Positions 1 to 8,822 of a stretch of DNA of 64,000 bases are shown piece by piece. Below the pieces are notes generated by a model, which ran no database searches, had not been told where the DNA came from, and saw only the letters and a list, made by a program, of their open reading frames with translations. The position numbers and the translations under genes are program-made. Position 1 is the first letter of the stretch; each line of letters opens with the position of its first letter. Source of the stretch: Alloalcanivorax xenomutans (GTDB lineage Bacteria > Pseudomonadota > Gammaproteobacteria > Pseudomonadales > Alcanivoracaceae); the NCBI RefSeq assembly GCF_900217905.1, contig NZ_OBMO01000004.1, forward strand, positions 1 through 64,000. Reading direction: 5' to 3'.

Positions 1-64
1 CGCCCGCACCGCCTTCGCCCTGATGAAGCAGCAACAAGAATATTGCCCCGCAAAGCTCTTTTAA
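1..64 (+). CDS. 3' end of an unidentified gene (partial)
   Basis: From base 2 one frame reads through to a TAA at 62-64 and gives about 20 residues ending in QQQEYCPAKLF. The gene would start outside the window. The tail is too short to assign to a family, and a chance open frame cannot be excluded. Bases 65-150 after it show no gene. Confidence 0.3.
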   Translation, partial: ARTAFALMKQQQEYCPAKLF

Positions 65-150
65 GCGTTGCAGGGCACCATAGAATCTCCCACAGTAGCT
101 TCGTAGCCCTTTCTGTGCCAGAGGGCGCCGTTTATCCGGGCAGGAAGAGG

Positions 151-187
151 AAAAAAAGGCCGCCTGTAAGGGAGGGGGAAGGCGGCC
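151..187 (-). terminator. Rho-independent terminator after wrbA
   Basis: GGCCGCCT (158-165) pairs with AGGCGGCC (180-187). Read on the minus strand the hairpin is followed by seven T (complement of the A run 151-157). It lies about 50 bases after the wrbA stop codon. Confidence 0.85.
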
Positions 188-236
188 AAAGGGGGGATCA
201 GAGCAAGACGAGAGAAGTGTCAGGCTGAATTGGATG

Positions 237-836
237 TCACAGTTTCGCGGTCAGGCGGGCTACCTGTTCACCCTGGTAGCGGGCCAGATTGAGTTCCTTG
301 GTGCTGGGCTGGCGGCTGCCGTCGGGACCGGCGATGGTGCCGGCTCCGTAGGGGGAGGCGCCATGTACTTCACTGATGTCCATTTGCTCCTGACCGGGGT
401 CGGCATAGCCCAGTGGCACGATGATGAAGCCGTGGTGGGCCAGGGTCAGCCAGGTGCTGATGATGGTGGTTTCCTTGCCGCCGGCGGTGCCGGTGGAGGT
501 GAACACACTGGCGACTTTGCCGGCCAGGGCGCCCTGGGCCCACAGCCCGCCGGTCTGGTCCCAGAAAGTGCGCATCTGGCCACTCATGTTGCCGAAGCGG
601 GTGGGGGTGCCGATGATGATGGCGTCGTAGTCCTTGAGTTCCGCCGGGCTGGCCACGGGGGCGGTCTGGTCGGTTTTGCCACCGGCGTTCTTGAACGCCT
701 CCGGATCCATGGTCTCGGCCACTCGTTTGACGTCCACTTCCACGCCGTCGACCTTGGCGGCGCCTTCGGCCACGGCTCGGGCCAGACTTTCGATATGACC
801 GTACATGGAGTAGTAAAGAACCAGAACGCGCTTCAT
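237..836 (-). CDS. wrbA: NAD(P)H:quinone oxidoreductase, WrbA type
   Basis: A 199-residue flavodoxin-fold protein, the usual WrbA length. These FMN enzymes reduce quinones by two electrons at the expense of NAD(P)H in the cytoplasm, avoiding semiquinone radicals. The N-terminal strand leads into an FMN-phosphate loop (YYSMYGH, about residues 8-14). The family segment [12 protein letters not shown] is in the middle, followed by a TSTGTAGG loop and the [11 protein letters not shown] segment. The gene stands alone, with its own terminator downstream and an 82-base gap to the gene before it. Identification is by recognition of family motifs. Confidence 0.95.
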   Translation of the reverse strand: MKRVLVLYYSMYGHIESLARAVAEGAAKVDGVEVDVKRVAETMDPEAFKNAGGKTDQTAPVASPAELKDYDAIIIGTPTRFGNMSGQMRTFWDQTGGLWAQGALAGKVASVFTSTGTAGGKETTIISTWLTLAHHGFIIVPLGYADPGQEQMDISEVHGASPYGAGTIAGPDGSRQPSTKELNLARYQGEQVARLTAKL

Positions 837-918
837 CGGACTCTCCTGTTGAGGATGGGAGAGCCCAAGATAGCGTTGACGCCCGGGAAGAGGGAGAGGA
901 CTGACTGAAACGAATTGA

Positions 919-1173
919 TCAGTTTTTCTGATCTGACTTCGGGGCGGCTTTCAATGACTGGATTTCCTTTTCCAGGGCGTCCAGGTAGGCCTGTTGCTGT
1001 TCCAAAAGCCGTTGTGTGGTGGCCTGCTGGTCGGCCAGGGCCGCCGCCCGCTCACTCAGTTCCTGCCGCTCTCGCAGCAGGGCGTCGCGGGTTTCGTCCC
1101 GGGCCGCGTCCGCCGCCGTGGCCGATGAAGCCCACAGCGACAGGGCGAGTGAAAAGAGAGCTACAAAACGCAT
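919..1173 (-). CDS. Small exported coiled-coil protein, unknown function
   Basis: 84 residues. The first ~20 form a signal peptide ([20 protein letters not shown]) with a likely cut after an A-x-A motif. The rest is rich in Glu, Gln, Arg and Ala with heptad-like spacing from about residue 30 to 75, so a single periplasmic coiled-coil helix is likely. I do not recognise a family. It lies between wrbA and another small exported protein on the same strand, with gaps of 64-82 bases, so cotranscription is possible but not shown. Confidence 0.6.
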   Translation of the reverse strand: MRFVALFSLALSLWASSATAADAARDETRDALLRERQELSERAAALADQQATTQRLLEQQQAYLDALEKEIQSLKAAPKSDQKN

Positions 1174-1237
1174 GACGGGAATGGCGGTGACCGTGGTGGG
1201 GACAGTGTAGCAGATCCCGCCGATCCCGTGAGCCGGA

Positions 1238-1618
1238 CTACTTGATCATGCCGTTGAAGGCCTGACTCATCTGTTGCTGCAGTTCCTCACAGGCGGATTC
1301 TTGCTCGGCCTTGGACATGGTGTCCCAACGCTCATCGGTTTTTTTCTTGCCAGCGTCAAAGGCGGTGTCGAACTCCTCGGCGGTGAGACCCATTTGCGAC
1401 ATCTGCTGTTTCTGCTTAGCTTTCATGTCGGCCAGTTGGTCCTTGGTATAATCGCCGCATACTTCGGCCGCAGAGTGCATGCTGCCGCTGAAAGTGGCCA
1501 ATTGATGCCCCATCTGGGCCATGTTGGGGGCGGCTTCGGGAGACTGCGCATGCAGTGAACCGAAAGCGGTGATGGTGATGGAGGCCGCCAACAGACGGGG
1601 CAGAATGGATTTCAGCAT
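1238..1618 (-). CDS. Small exported protein, unknown function
   Basis: 126 residues with a signal peptide (residues 1 to about 24, ending LHAQ) and a mature helical, Met/Gln/Lys-rich domain. The mature part has two cysteines (in AAEVCGDYT and ESACEELQQ) that could form a disulfide in the periplasm. A purine-rich AAGGAGAGGAAACC stretch sits directly before the ATG and supports this start. No family is recognised. The two-cysteine helical layout recalls small periplasmic proteins found next to stress genes, but that is only an impression. Confidence 0.65.
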   Translation of the reverse strand: MLKSILPRLLAASITITAFGSLHAQSPEAAPNMAQMGHQLATFSGSMHSAAEVCGDYTKDQLADMKAKQKQQMSQMGLTAEEFDTAFDAGKKKTDERWDTMSKAEQESACEELQQQMSQAFNGMIK

Positions 1619-1665
1619 GGTTTCCTCTCCTTGAAGTGAAACGGGTCGATGAGTCCTGATCGGGC

Positions 1666-2283
1666 TTATCGCAGTGAACGATGCAGCGTGACCGCGGCCT
1701 CGATGACGCGATCATTGGTGACGTTCCTCAGTTCTTCCACCTTTTGCAAGTACAGTCCGCCGGCGGCGAAGGAAATGTTGACGTGGCCAACCACGACTTG
1801 TGGACCGACCATGCCCAACTGGGCGGCGGGGTCGAGTTTGCCGCCCATGTCGACGACATAACCGCCAAGCGCTTCGACGCGGGCATCGTCATACACCATG
1901 CCAAGGTCACGCAGGGTTTTCTCGTCGGAGCTGTCCCGCGGATCCACCGTGATGCCGACCGTCAGGCTGCCGCCCTTGACCATTTCGAAAGCGTTGTCGT
2001 TCCGCACCCGGGGTGTCAGCCAGGTGCAGTTGACGCCATAGCGGCCATCTTCCTGATAACGACCAGGTTCGCCATCATCGTCGGCGGGCGTCAGGCCGCT
2101 GACCAGGTCCCCGAGGAGAGCGGCCAGGCCGTCGCAATCGGGAATGCGTTCATAGGCGGGTAGCGTTGCCGCGGCGGTGTTGGCATCGCCGCTGGATTCG
2201 TCATCGCCACATCCACTCAAAACGAGTGCGGCAAACAAGAAAAGAAAAGCGGAGTGGAAAGACGGATCCTTGTACCTGCTCAT
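1666..2283 (-). CDS. Putative lipoprotein
   Basis: 205 residues from the chosen ATG at 2283. The open frame extends 16 codons further upstream, but the signal peptide begins only at MSRYKD. A lipobox (LVLSGC) follows a hydrophobic stretch, so the protein should be lipid-anchored at the Cys near residue 25. The mature part begins with a polar GDDESSGD linker, then a domain with one Cys (VNCTWL) and no motif I can name. It follows the M28-like lipoprotein on the same strand and may be cotranscribed with it, although a GC-rich repeat element sits between the two. Confidence 0.65.
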   Translation of the reverse strand: MSRYKDPSFHSAFLFLFAALVLSGCGDDESSGDANTAAATLPAYERIPDCDGLAALLGDLVSGLTPADDDGEPGRYQEDGRYGVNCTWLTPRVRNDNAFEMVKGGSLTVGITVDPRDSSDEKTLRDLGMVYDDARVEALGGYVVDMGGKLDPAAQLGMVGPQVVVGHVNISFAAGGLYLQKVEELRNVTNDRVIEAAVTLHRSLR

Positions 2284-2330
2284 ATCCCTGATTCTTTTAA
2301 GTTGAGGGTGGTCGGTCACGAACAGGGTCA

Positions 2331-2380
2331 TTATCGATGGCCCCGGAGGGGGCCGATACCCCCCAAAGGGGGGGTATTGG
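2331..2380 (-). repeat. GC-rich repeat element, copy 1 (possible terminator)
   Basis: This contains two short hairpins, GGCCCCGGAGGGGGCC and CCCCCC-AAA-GGGGGG. It resembles 4091-4140 closely, sharing TCGATGGC, a C/G-rich spacer, and CCGATA before C-run-AAA-G-run. It lies directly downstream of the M28-like gene on the minus strand. No U-tract follows. Confidence 0.55.
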
Positions 2381-2390
2381 GGAGGGAGGG

Positions 2391-3995
2391 TCAGGGTGCC
2401 ATTGGCTCGATGGTCTCGCTAAGGGTGGTAAGGTCCTCGGCGGGGACCTTGCTCAGATCGAGCACCATGCGGGTGAAGGCCACCATTAGCGAATGCACGC
2501 GCTGGAAATCGGTTTTCCCAACAGTGTCCACGCCCCAGTTGAGCAGGTAGTTGGGGCCGGTGATGTAATTGGCGTCCGACATTTTGTTGTGGCTGTAGAA
2601 GTATTGCCCCTCGCCGGGCCAGACCGCTTCATGCTTGCTGGCGTCGGCATCCGGGTTGAGTGGGGCGGAGATGATCACCGGGCCGGCGTCAGCGGCTTCG
2701 GAGGCCCGGTAGGCGGCGTCGGCCAGGCTCTGGATTCGCGGGGCGAAAAAGCAGGCCAGTTCATCCAGACCGGTGGGTTGCAGAATACCGTTGCCGTCGG
2801 GTTCCCAACGCTGGGCTCCCAGGTGTTCGACGGTGATGATGGACTTGATCCGGTCCAGCAGGCCGTCGTCCGCATGTTGCCGCAGGAAACCTTCAATGCC
2901 GACGCCACCGGCGAAATGACCGCTGGAGAACATCACCATCACGGTACGCGGTAGCGCCGATTGCGGCAGGCGCGCCAGATACTGGGCGATGCCGATGATG
3001 GCGTCCGGCCCGTTGTCCTCCAGGCCATTGGTGCCGTCGGTATGACTGTGGATCACGGTGATCTCATCGCTGGCGCCGGGGATCATGGCCACCACATTGT
3101 GAGTGGCGGTGTCGGCCACGCTGGCGGGCAGATGAAGCGTCAGCTCGGTACCATTGGAGAGTCCCTTTAATTGCTCGCCGAGGTCCCGGTCCACGTACAG
3201 CGCCGGTACCCGCCGGATGATGCCGTCATAAGGGAAATAGGAACCATGGGCGGTTTCATAGGGCATTTGCAGGATGCCGATGGCGCCCACCGCTTCGGTG
3301 TCGCCGAGCGCGTCCAGGGTACGGGTTACCGCATCGATGGCCAGATACGGGCGCGAGTAAAGCTCGTCGGGGGAGAACGAGGACAACGGATCCCACACGT
3401 GCATGGCGTTATCGAGAAAGAACCGCGTCGGCACGGTGACATTGGGGACGTCGAACAGCACGATTCTGCCGGCCACGGTGGACGGGTCCACCGGTTGGGT
3501 AATATCCACATGGACGGTGGGTGCGGTCACGCCATGCTCCGGAGTGCTGCCTGAGTAGGGGATATAGGAGGCAACCCGCAACGGCTCGCCATTCAGCGTC
3601 AGACGCCAGTCGGTGGTGGACCAGCGCGGGAAGGTTACCGGTTCCAGCACCACGTCGCGGACTCCGGCGCAGTCAAGGCGCCCGGCCAGTGTGCGGATAT
3701 AGGCGTCCTCCGCCGGCCCGCCGGTGTCGCGCAGTCCCAGGGCATCCAGTTCGCGGTGCCATTGCTTGAGCTGGTCAACGGAGATGAACTGATTGGCATC
3801 GACGTGGCGTGCGTTGTCCACGCTCAGTCCGTCGCTGGGCCAATCATGCCGGGCGGCACAACTGAACTCGCTGCCGTGATCGGAAGAGTCGCCGCCGCAG
3901 GCCGCCAGCATCAGAGTGAGAGCGGCGAGCACGCCGGTACCGGTGACGGTTTTCAGAAAGGGGAAGTGGCCGAGCCAACGGAAAAGCAATGTCAT
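2391..3995 (-). CDS. M28-like peptidase lipoprotein with a PA domain
   Basis: 534 residues. A signal peptide ends in a lipobox (LMLAAC, Cys about residue 33). A protease-associated (PA) type segment is visible around residues 150-215, followed by a domain resembling M28 zinc aminopeptidases. The motif HSHTDG, then EDNGPDA (about residues 317-335), matches the family's first His/Asp zinc-ligand region. The usual Glu-Glu catalytic pair is not evident where expected: the corresponding stretch reads SSGHFAGGVG. The metal site may therefore be altered or the enzyme non-peptidolytic. It should sit in the outer membrane or periplasm. The PAS-LuxR regulator lies upstream on the same strand. Confidence 0.7.
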   Translation of the reverse strand: MTLLFRWLGHFPFLKTVTGTGVLAALTLMLAACGGDSSDHGSEFSCAARHDWPSDGLSVDNARHVDANQFISVDQLKQWHRELDALGLRDTGGPAEDAYIRTLAGRLDCAGVRDVVLEPVTFPRWSTTDWRLTLNGEPLRVASYIPYSGSTPEHGVTAPTVHVDITQPVDPSTVAGRIVLFDVPNVTVPTRFFLDNAMHVWDPLSSFSPDELYSRPYLAIDAVTRTLDALGDTEAVGAIGILQMPYETAHGSYFPYDGIIRRVPALYVDRDLGEQLKGLSNGTELTLHLPASVADTATHNVVAMIPGASDEITVIHSHTDGTNGLEDNGPDAIIGIAQYLARLPQSALPRTVMVMFSSGHFAGGVGIEGFLRQHADDGLLDRIKSIITVEHLGAQRWEPDGNGILQPTGLDELACFFAPRIQSLADAAYRASEAADAGPVIISAPLNPDADASKHEAVWPGEGQYFYSHNKMSDANYITGPNYLLNWGVDTVGKTDFQRVHSLMVAFTRMVLDLSKVPAEDLTTLSETIEPMAP

Positions 3996-4090
3996 TGTTG
4001 TTCTCCACGACGACGATGCGCCGCCATTGTTATCGGGATGGATTATCGGGATAGGGGGCTATCGAAGCGGAGTGCTCAATAGCCGGAATA

Positions 4091-4140
4091 TTGTCGATGG
4101 CACCGGGTGGGCCCGATATCCCCCCAAAGGGGGAGAATCC
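4091..4140 (-). repeat. GC-rich repeat element, copy 2 (possible terminator)
   Basis: Second copy of the element at 2331-2380, with TCGATGGC then GGGCCCGATAT then CCCCCC-AAA-GGGGG. It lies about 30 bases after the stop of the PAS-LuxR gene on the minus strand, the same position relative to a gene end as copy 1. Confidence 0.55.
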
Positions 4141-4169
4141 CGTCAAAACGGGGGAAATGGCGGGGTGTG

Positions 4170-4940
4170 TCAGGCGCGGGTGATCAGACCCAGTTTCAAC
4201 GCCCTGGCCACCGCATCGGTGCGGCGCTTGGCGCCCAGGCGCTGCATGATGCGGCGCACATGGTCCTTCACTGTGTGGGGGCTGCGGCAGATATATTCCG
4301 CGATTTCGCTATTGGAATGGCCGGCGGCCAGCAGGTTGAGGATCTTCAGATCCTGCTCGCCGAGCCCGTGGCGGGCGGCGCTGAGCCGGCTGAGCGTGTC
4401 TTCCATTTCGCCAAACACGGTGCCGGAAGGTTCGCCCTGATCCTCGTCCCCGTACAGCAATTCCGTGAGCCGGGAATACAGCGCGGCGGCGATGCGGGTG
4501 CGTTCGTCCAATAACGCCATACGGCGGGATTTTTCCTGTACCTGCGCCTGTAACGCCTTCAGCTCGCTGATGTCCCGGGCTATGCCTTGCCGGCCAACCA
4601 CGCGACCTTCGCGCACCAGACTGGCGGCGCGTACTTCCAAATGTACTTTGCCACCGTCACGGTGGAGAGCCTCGACCTCGAAGAACGGAGCGATGCGGCG
4701 GCCGGCCACGCCGTTGAGAAAATGCTGGCTGGCCACTGGCGCGGTGGCAGGCGTGAGCAGAGTGTCGAAGTGCTGGCCCAGCAGCTCGTTTCGGTGATAA
4801 CCGAGTACTTCTTCCATGGCACGATTGCAGAAGGTGAAGCGGCCATCCAGATCCAGGGTGTAGATGATGTCGCCGGCGGCCTGCACCAGACTTTCAAAAT
4901 CCGGTTGTGCCAAGGGCGTGGAGGTCGGGGCTGAAACCAT
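4170..4940 (-). CDS. PAS-domain LuxR-family transcriptional regulator
   Basis: 256 residues. A PAS domain spans about residues 12-80 (FESLVQAAGDIIYTLDLDGRF, then a GYHRNELLG core) and continues into a PAC-like segment. A short helical linker leads to a C-terminal LuxR/GerE helix-turn-helix at about residues 190-250 (LNLLAAGHSNSEIAEY then SPHTVKDHVRRIMQRLGA). There is no receiver Asp pocket, so the PAS domain probably senses a ligand or redox state directly. It is the first gene of a possible minus-strand group with the M28-like lipoprotein, but the repeat element between them may separate the transcripts. The target genes are unknown. Confidence 0.85.
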   Translation of the reverse strand: MVSAPTSTPLAQPDFESLVQAAGDIIYTLDLDGRFTFCNRAMEEVLGYHRNELLGQHFDTLLTPATAPVASQHFLNGVAGRRIAPFFEVEALHRDGGKVHLEVRAASLVREGRVVGRQGIARDISELKALQAQVQEKSRRMALLDERTRIAAALYSRLTELLYGDEDQGEPSGTVFGEMEDTLSRLSAARHGLGEQDLKILNLLAAGHSNSEIAEYICRSPHTVKDHVRRIMQRLGAKRRTDAVARALKLGLITRA

Positions 4941-5093
4941 AGTGCTCTCCTGAGCCGGGGCGGGTGCCTGGCTTTGTTATTTTGCCCGGAGTATAAGCCA
5001 GCCCGGTCGGAACCGGCAGGCGGTGGCGGGAGGCCTCCGCACAGACCCGCTGTCCCTGATGGAGGGGCTACACGGCTTTCCTTAAAAAGACAT

Positions 5094-6146
5094 TCAAACA
5101 GCCCCGCTCAACAGGGCGGCGAAGACCACCGCCAGGGTGGCGAGCCAGAGAATCGCGCCCAGGGCCAGAGGCCGCCATCCGGCCCGGCGGAGCAAATCAA
5201 AGTGGGTGCTCAAGCCCAGTGCCGCCATCGCCAGCGCCAGCAGAATGTCGTCCAGGCCGGCCAGAGGAGAAGCCAGGGAATCGGGCACCCAGCCCAGGCC
5301 GTTGACCACCAGGGCACCGACGAACCAGAAGGCGAAAGCGGGCAGCACCGGCCGTGCCCTGATGGCACTGTTTGCGATGCTGGTACCGGCGCCAGCGGCG
5401 GCGGCGCGGTGCGCACCCATGCCCAGTATCAGCAGTACCGGCGCCAGCATCATGACCCGAACCATTTTAACCAGCAGGGCACTGTCCACCAGCGCCGGCG
5501 ACATGGCCTGGGCGGCGACGATCACCTGGGCCACCTCCTGGACGCTGGCTCCCACCAGCACGGCGAAGTGATTCTGGTCCGGAAACAGCGTTGGCAGATG
5601 GTGATACAGCAGTGGTAACAGCAGCATGTTGAGCGTGCCGAACACCACCACCGCCGCCACCGCCATGGCGGTATCCCGGTCGCGGGTTCCCAGCACCGGC
5701 TCGGCGGCGAGCACCGCGGCGGCACCGCAGATACCATTGCCGGCACCGATGGAGAGCGCGGCGGCGCGGCTCATGCCCAGCCAGCGCTGCCCCAGCCAGC
5801 CGCCGAGTATAAGGCTCAAGACGATTTGTCCCGCGTTCAGGGCGATCACGCCCAGGCCCAGCTCGCTCACGGCGTCCAGGGGGATGCGCAGTCCGTAGAC
5901 GACGATGGCGATTTTCAGAATGGGGCCCTTGAACAGTGCCAGCGCGGATCCGCCCGCCTCGCGCAGCGATGCCGGCAGCGGTTGCGCCACCACCAGGCCG
6001 AGCAGCATGGCCAGGGCCAGCGCGCCCAGCCCCCAGTGTTGAGCCAGCCGGCTGTGGGCCAGCCCTATTCCGGCCAGGGCGCAGGCCAGGACCAGCAGCG
6101 CCATGGGCCAGTGGGGGCGGGGCAGGGCGAGAGAGAGTGTGCGCAT
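5094..6146 (-). CDS. yeiH: YeiH/UPF0324 family membrane protein (putative sulfite/sulfate exporter)
   Basis: 350 residues, almost entirely hydrophobic, with about ten membrane segments. The family signature GAGNGICGAAA is at residues 134-144. YeiH proteins are annotated as putative sulfate or sulfite exporters of the inner membrane. The gene is divergent from a LysR regulator across 99 AT-rich bases, the arrangement known for yeiE-yeiH in enterobacteria, where YeiE responds to sulfite. The substrate is inferred from that context only. Confidence 0.88.
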   Translation of the reverse strand: MRTLSLALPRPHWPMALLVLACALAGIGLAHSRLAQHWGLGALALAMLLGLVVAQPLPASLREAGGSALALFKGPILKIAIVVYGLRIPLDAVSELGLGVIALNAGQIVLSLILGGWLGQRWLGMSRAAALSIGAGNGICGAAAVLAAEPVLGTRDRDTAMAVAAVVVFGTLNMLLLPLLYHHLPTLFPDQNHFAVLVGASVQEVAQVIVAAQAMSPALVDSALLVKMVRVMMLAPVLLILGMGAHRAAAAGAGTSIANSAIRARPVLPAFAFWFVGALVVNGLGWVPDSLASPLAGLDDILLALAMAALGLSTHFDLLRRAGWRPLALGAILWLATLAVVFAALLSGAV

Positions 6147-6245
6147 CGGTGGTTCCTTTGATCCTTTGGCAAGGTCAAGCCACTATGCCGAAGCGCCATA
6201 AATAATAATATTTGATAATTATAAACTTATAACTAAAATAAATTT
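6147..6245. promoter_or_regulatory. Divergent yeiH/LysR control region
   Basis: Bases 6197-6245 are almost pure A/T in an otherwise GC-rich region (ATAATAATATTTGATAATTA and similar) and abut the LysR start codon. LysR regulators typically bind an AT-rich T-N11-A site between divergent genes. Several candidates overlap here and no single one stands out. Confidence 0.5.
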
Positions 6246-7112
6246 ATGAATGAAACGACACTAAAACAATGGCGGCTGTTCCTGGCGGTGGCGGAAACCG
6301 GTTCAGTGGCGGCGGCGGCGGAACGGGTGGCGCTGACCCAGCCGGCGGTGAGTCAGGGCCTGGCGCAGTTGGAGCAGCGGCTGGACGCACGGCTGTTCGA
6401 CCGTGTTGGTCGCGGGCTGGTTCTGAATGACCGGGGGCGGGCGCTGATTCCGGAAGCCCGCGCCTTGCTGACACAGCTCGCCCGTTGCGAGAGGCTGTTC
6501 CAGTCGCCCCCGTTGGAGGTGATGCTGGCCGCCACCCACACTTTGGGCAATTACTATCTGCCGCCATTGCTATCCGCATTCAGGCAGCGCCATCCGCGGG
6601 CGCGGGTCCGGATGGATGTGGTCAATACCCGCCAGGCGGTGGCATTACTGCTGGAACTGAAAGTGGATCTGGCGCTGGTGGAGGGGCCGGTGTCCCACCC
6701 TTTGCTGCGAGTGCGGCACTGGCGCGACGACGTGCTGCTGCGGGTGGCGGCGCCGCCGGTGGCGGCGGCGCTGCATGCGGACGCCTCGCGTTGGCCCTGG
6801 GTGATGCGCGAACCGGGATCGGGTACCCGGGCGGTGATTGAGAGCAACCTGGGGGCGGCGTTTCCACGGCGGGAGCGGATATTGGAACTGGGGGCCGGCG
6901 AGGCGGTGCGCCAGGCGCTGGTGGCCGGGGCTGGTGTCGGCTATGTCAGCGAGACCAGTGTGAGCGCGGCACTGGCCGACGGTCGGCTGGGTACGGTACC
7001 GGGGCCGCACCAGCGTTTGGTTCGGCCGCTGTACTGGGTACGACACGCCCGGCATGAGCCGGGCGCGGGGGAAACGGCCCTGGGGGCCGTGTTGCGGGAA
7101 GCGGTGCCGTGA
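6246..7112 (+). CDS. LysR-family regulator, YeiE/CysB-like
   Basis: 288 residues. The N-terminal winged helix-turn-helix (residues 5-64) has the family pattern FLAVAETGSVAAAAERVALTQPAVSQGLAQLEQ followed by LFDR. The rest is a two-lobe effector domain; PREPGSGTRAVIES-like residues (MREPGSGTRAVIE) match the ligand-loop region of YeiE/CbbR-type regulators. It is divergent from yeiH, so it most likely controls yeiH and itself. It ends one base before the stop of the convergent peptide-binding protein gene, leaving no room for a terminator between them. Confidence 0.88.
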   Translation: MNETTLKQWRLFLAVAETGSVAAAAERVALTQPAVSQGLAQLEQRLDARLFDRVGRGLVLNDRGRALIPEARALLTQLARCERLFQSPPLEVMLAATHTLGNYYLPPLLSAFRQRHPRARVRMDVVNTRQAVALLLELKVDLALVEGPVSHPLLRVRHWRDDVLLRVAAPPVAAALHADASRWPWVMREPGSGTRAVIESNLGAAFPRRERILELGAGEAVRQALVAGAGVGYVSETSVSAALADGRLGTVPGPHQRLVRPLYWVRHARHEPGAGETALGAVLREAVP

Positions 7113-8822
7113 TCAGCGTGCTTTGCCCATGCTTTCCTTCATCTTCTGATCAATCCAGATGCGTGAGTAGATGGCGTTGGGTTTGACCGCGCCGATACGT
7201 TGCTCACCGTAGTAGTTCTTCACCCACGGCCACCAGGCGGAGTAGCCCATTTCCGTGGGCAGCCACACGTGCGGCACGGCTTCCTCGATGATGAAATCAT
7301 TCAACTCTTTCAGCATCGCATTGCGTTTCTCGGTGTCCGGTTCCTTGATGGCGGCGTCGATCTTCCGGTCAAACTCCTCGTTGCTGTACCAGGAAGCGTT
7401 CCAGGTCTGATCGGTGCGGAAGCTCTTGCGCAGGACCTGGATCGGGTTACCGGAGCCGTTGTTCATCAGATAGCCGCCGGCCTGGGTCTTGCCGCGCATG
7501 TTGGAGCGGAAGGCACCATACTCCATGGTCTTGATGTTCACTTTCACACCGACCTGCTGGTAGTAAGCCTGCAGCATGGGCGCCACATCCATGTGGTAGG
7601 GGCTGCAGGAGCAGACCTGCAGATCGAAGCTGAAGCCTTTTGGATAACCGGCTTCGGCCAGCAGTTTTTTCGCTTTCTCCGGATCGTACTCGAACAATTC
7701 ACGGGCTTCGGGGGAGAGCTGATCCAGCGGGGTGTAGAATTCGGTCCAGCGCTGCGCGAAGGGGTAGTTGAGCAATTCGCCCTCACCGTTGAGCAGCGAG
7801 GAGAGAATGGCTTTCTGGTCCACCGCGATGTTCAGGGCGCGGCGCACGCGTACATCATTGAAGGGCTTTTGATCGGTGCGCAGGGCGATGTAAGTGCCAT
7901 TGGTGGAAAGGTTTTTGCGGAACTGGAGCTCCGGCGCGGTTTTCTTCAACTGATCCACCAACTGCCAGCGGATCGCCTCCATGATATCGATGCGGCCGGA
8001 ACTGAGCGCCGCCACCGCGCTCGCCTCATCCTTGATGATGTGATAGACCACTTTATCGTTCAGCGGCAGCGGGTATTCCTTGCCGTTGAGGGTCACCGAA
8101 TCCCAATAGTCGTCGTTCTTCGCGTACACCTGCTGACGACCGGTCTCGATTTTTTCGATGCGATAAGGCCCGGTGCCGGCGGCATTACGCCAGTCCGCGC
8201 GTTTCTCTTCGCTGAGATTCTGCCACTCCGGCGGAGAGATGCCGTCGTAGTATCCCCAGGCAATCCGGTACGGCCAGTTGCCGTGGAACTGGTTGAAATA
8301 AGCGATCACGGTGTGGTCATCCGGCGCTTCCCAGCGCTCGATGAAATCCCAGAAGGTGGGGATGGCGCGGGGACTCTCGCCACGGCTTTGGAACGAAGTG
8401 ATGACGTCGTTGGCCACCAGCTCCCGCTTTTTCATCACGCCGGGCACTTCCTGCCACTGGACGCCCTTGCGCAGGTGGAAGATCACCCGCATGGGGTCTT
8501 CCTTCACCTCCCAGCTTTCCGCCAGGCTGCCTTCCAGCTGGTTGTAGGGAATATAGGCCTGCTCGACGAAAGAATTTTCGTTCTTGCCACGCGGGCCGTA
8601 TTGCAGATCGCCGCGCAGCAGGGATTCCAGTTGCAGATTGTCGTGGTTGCCTTTCCAGGTCCAGTTCTGCAAATCCCAGGTAGTGGCATCCAGAGTGCGG
8701 TACATGGTGGAGATATTCACGGTGCCGCCGAGCTGGGGTGTTGCTTCCTCGGCGGCCTGGATAGCACCGGCGGCGCCGAGCGTGGCCAGAACCAGAGTGG
8801 TTCGAAGGGTGCGCAGAGTCAT
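7113..8822 (-). CDS. Peptide/dipeptide ABC transporter substrate-binding protein
   Basis: 569 residues from the ATG at 8822. The longer open frame upstream is out-of-frame DNA of the ATPase gene. The start forms an ATGA overlap with the preceding stop and gives a clean signal peptide ([20 protein letters not shown] then IQA-AE). The mature part is a family 5 extracellular binding protein (DppA/OppA type), with segments such as FHLRKGVQWQEVPGV, GTGPYRIEKIETG and FDLQVCSCSPY. It delivers peptides or a similar solute to the permeases of the same operon. Placing the binding protein last in the operon is less usual than first. The substrate is unknown. Confidence 0.93.
   Translation of the reverse strand: MTLRTLRTTLVLATLGAAGAIQAAEEATPQLGGTVNISTMYRTLDATTWDLQNWTWKGNHDNLQLESLLRGDLQYGPRGKNENSFVEQAYIPYNQLEGSLAESWEVKEDPMRVIFHLRKGVQWQEVPGVMKKRELVANDVITSFQSRGESPRAIPTFWDFIERWEAPDDHTVIAYFNQFHGNWPYRIAWGYYDGISPPEWQNLSEEKRADWRNAAGTGPYRIEKIETGRQQVYAKNDDYWDSVTLNGKEYPLPLNDKVVYHIIKDEASAVAALSSGRIDIMEAIRWQLVDQLKKTAPELQFRKNLSTNGTYIALRTDQKPFNDVRVRRALNIAVDQKAILSSLLNGEGELLNYPFAQRWTEFYTPLDQLSPEARELFEYDPEKAKKLLAEAGYPKGFSFDLQVCSCSPYHMDVAPMLQAYYQQVGVKVNIKTMEYGAFRSNMRGKTQAGGYLMNNGSGNPIQVLRKSFRTDQTWNASWYSNEEFDRKIDAAIKEPDTEKRNAMLKELNDFIIEEAVPHVWLPTEMGYSAWWPWVKNYYGEQRIGAVKPNAIYSRIWIDQKMKESMGKAR

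Noticed and set aside
80-110. A REP-like fragment near the left end
   Set aside because: Only a short TCCCACAG stretch resembles the REP core, with no inverted partner.
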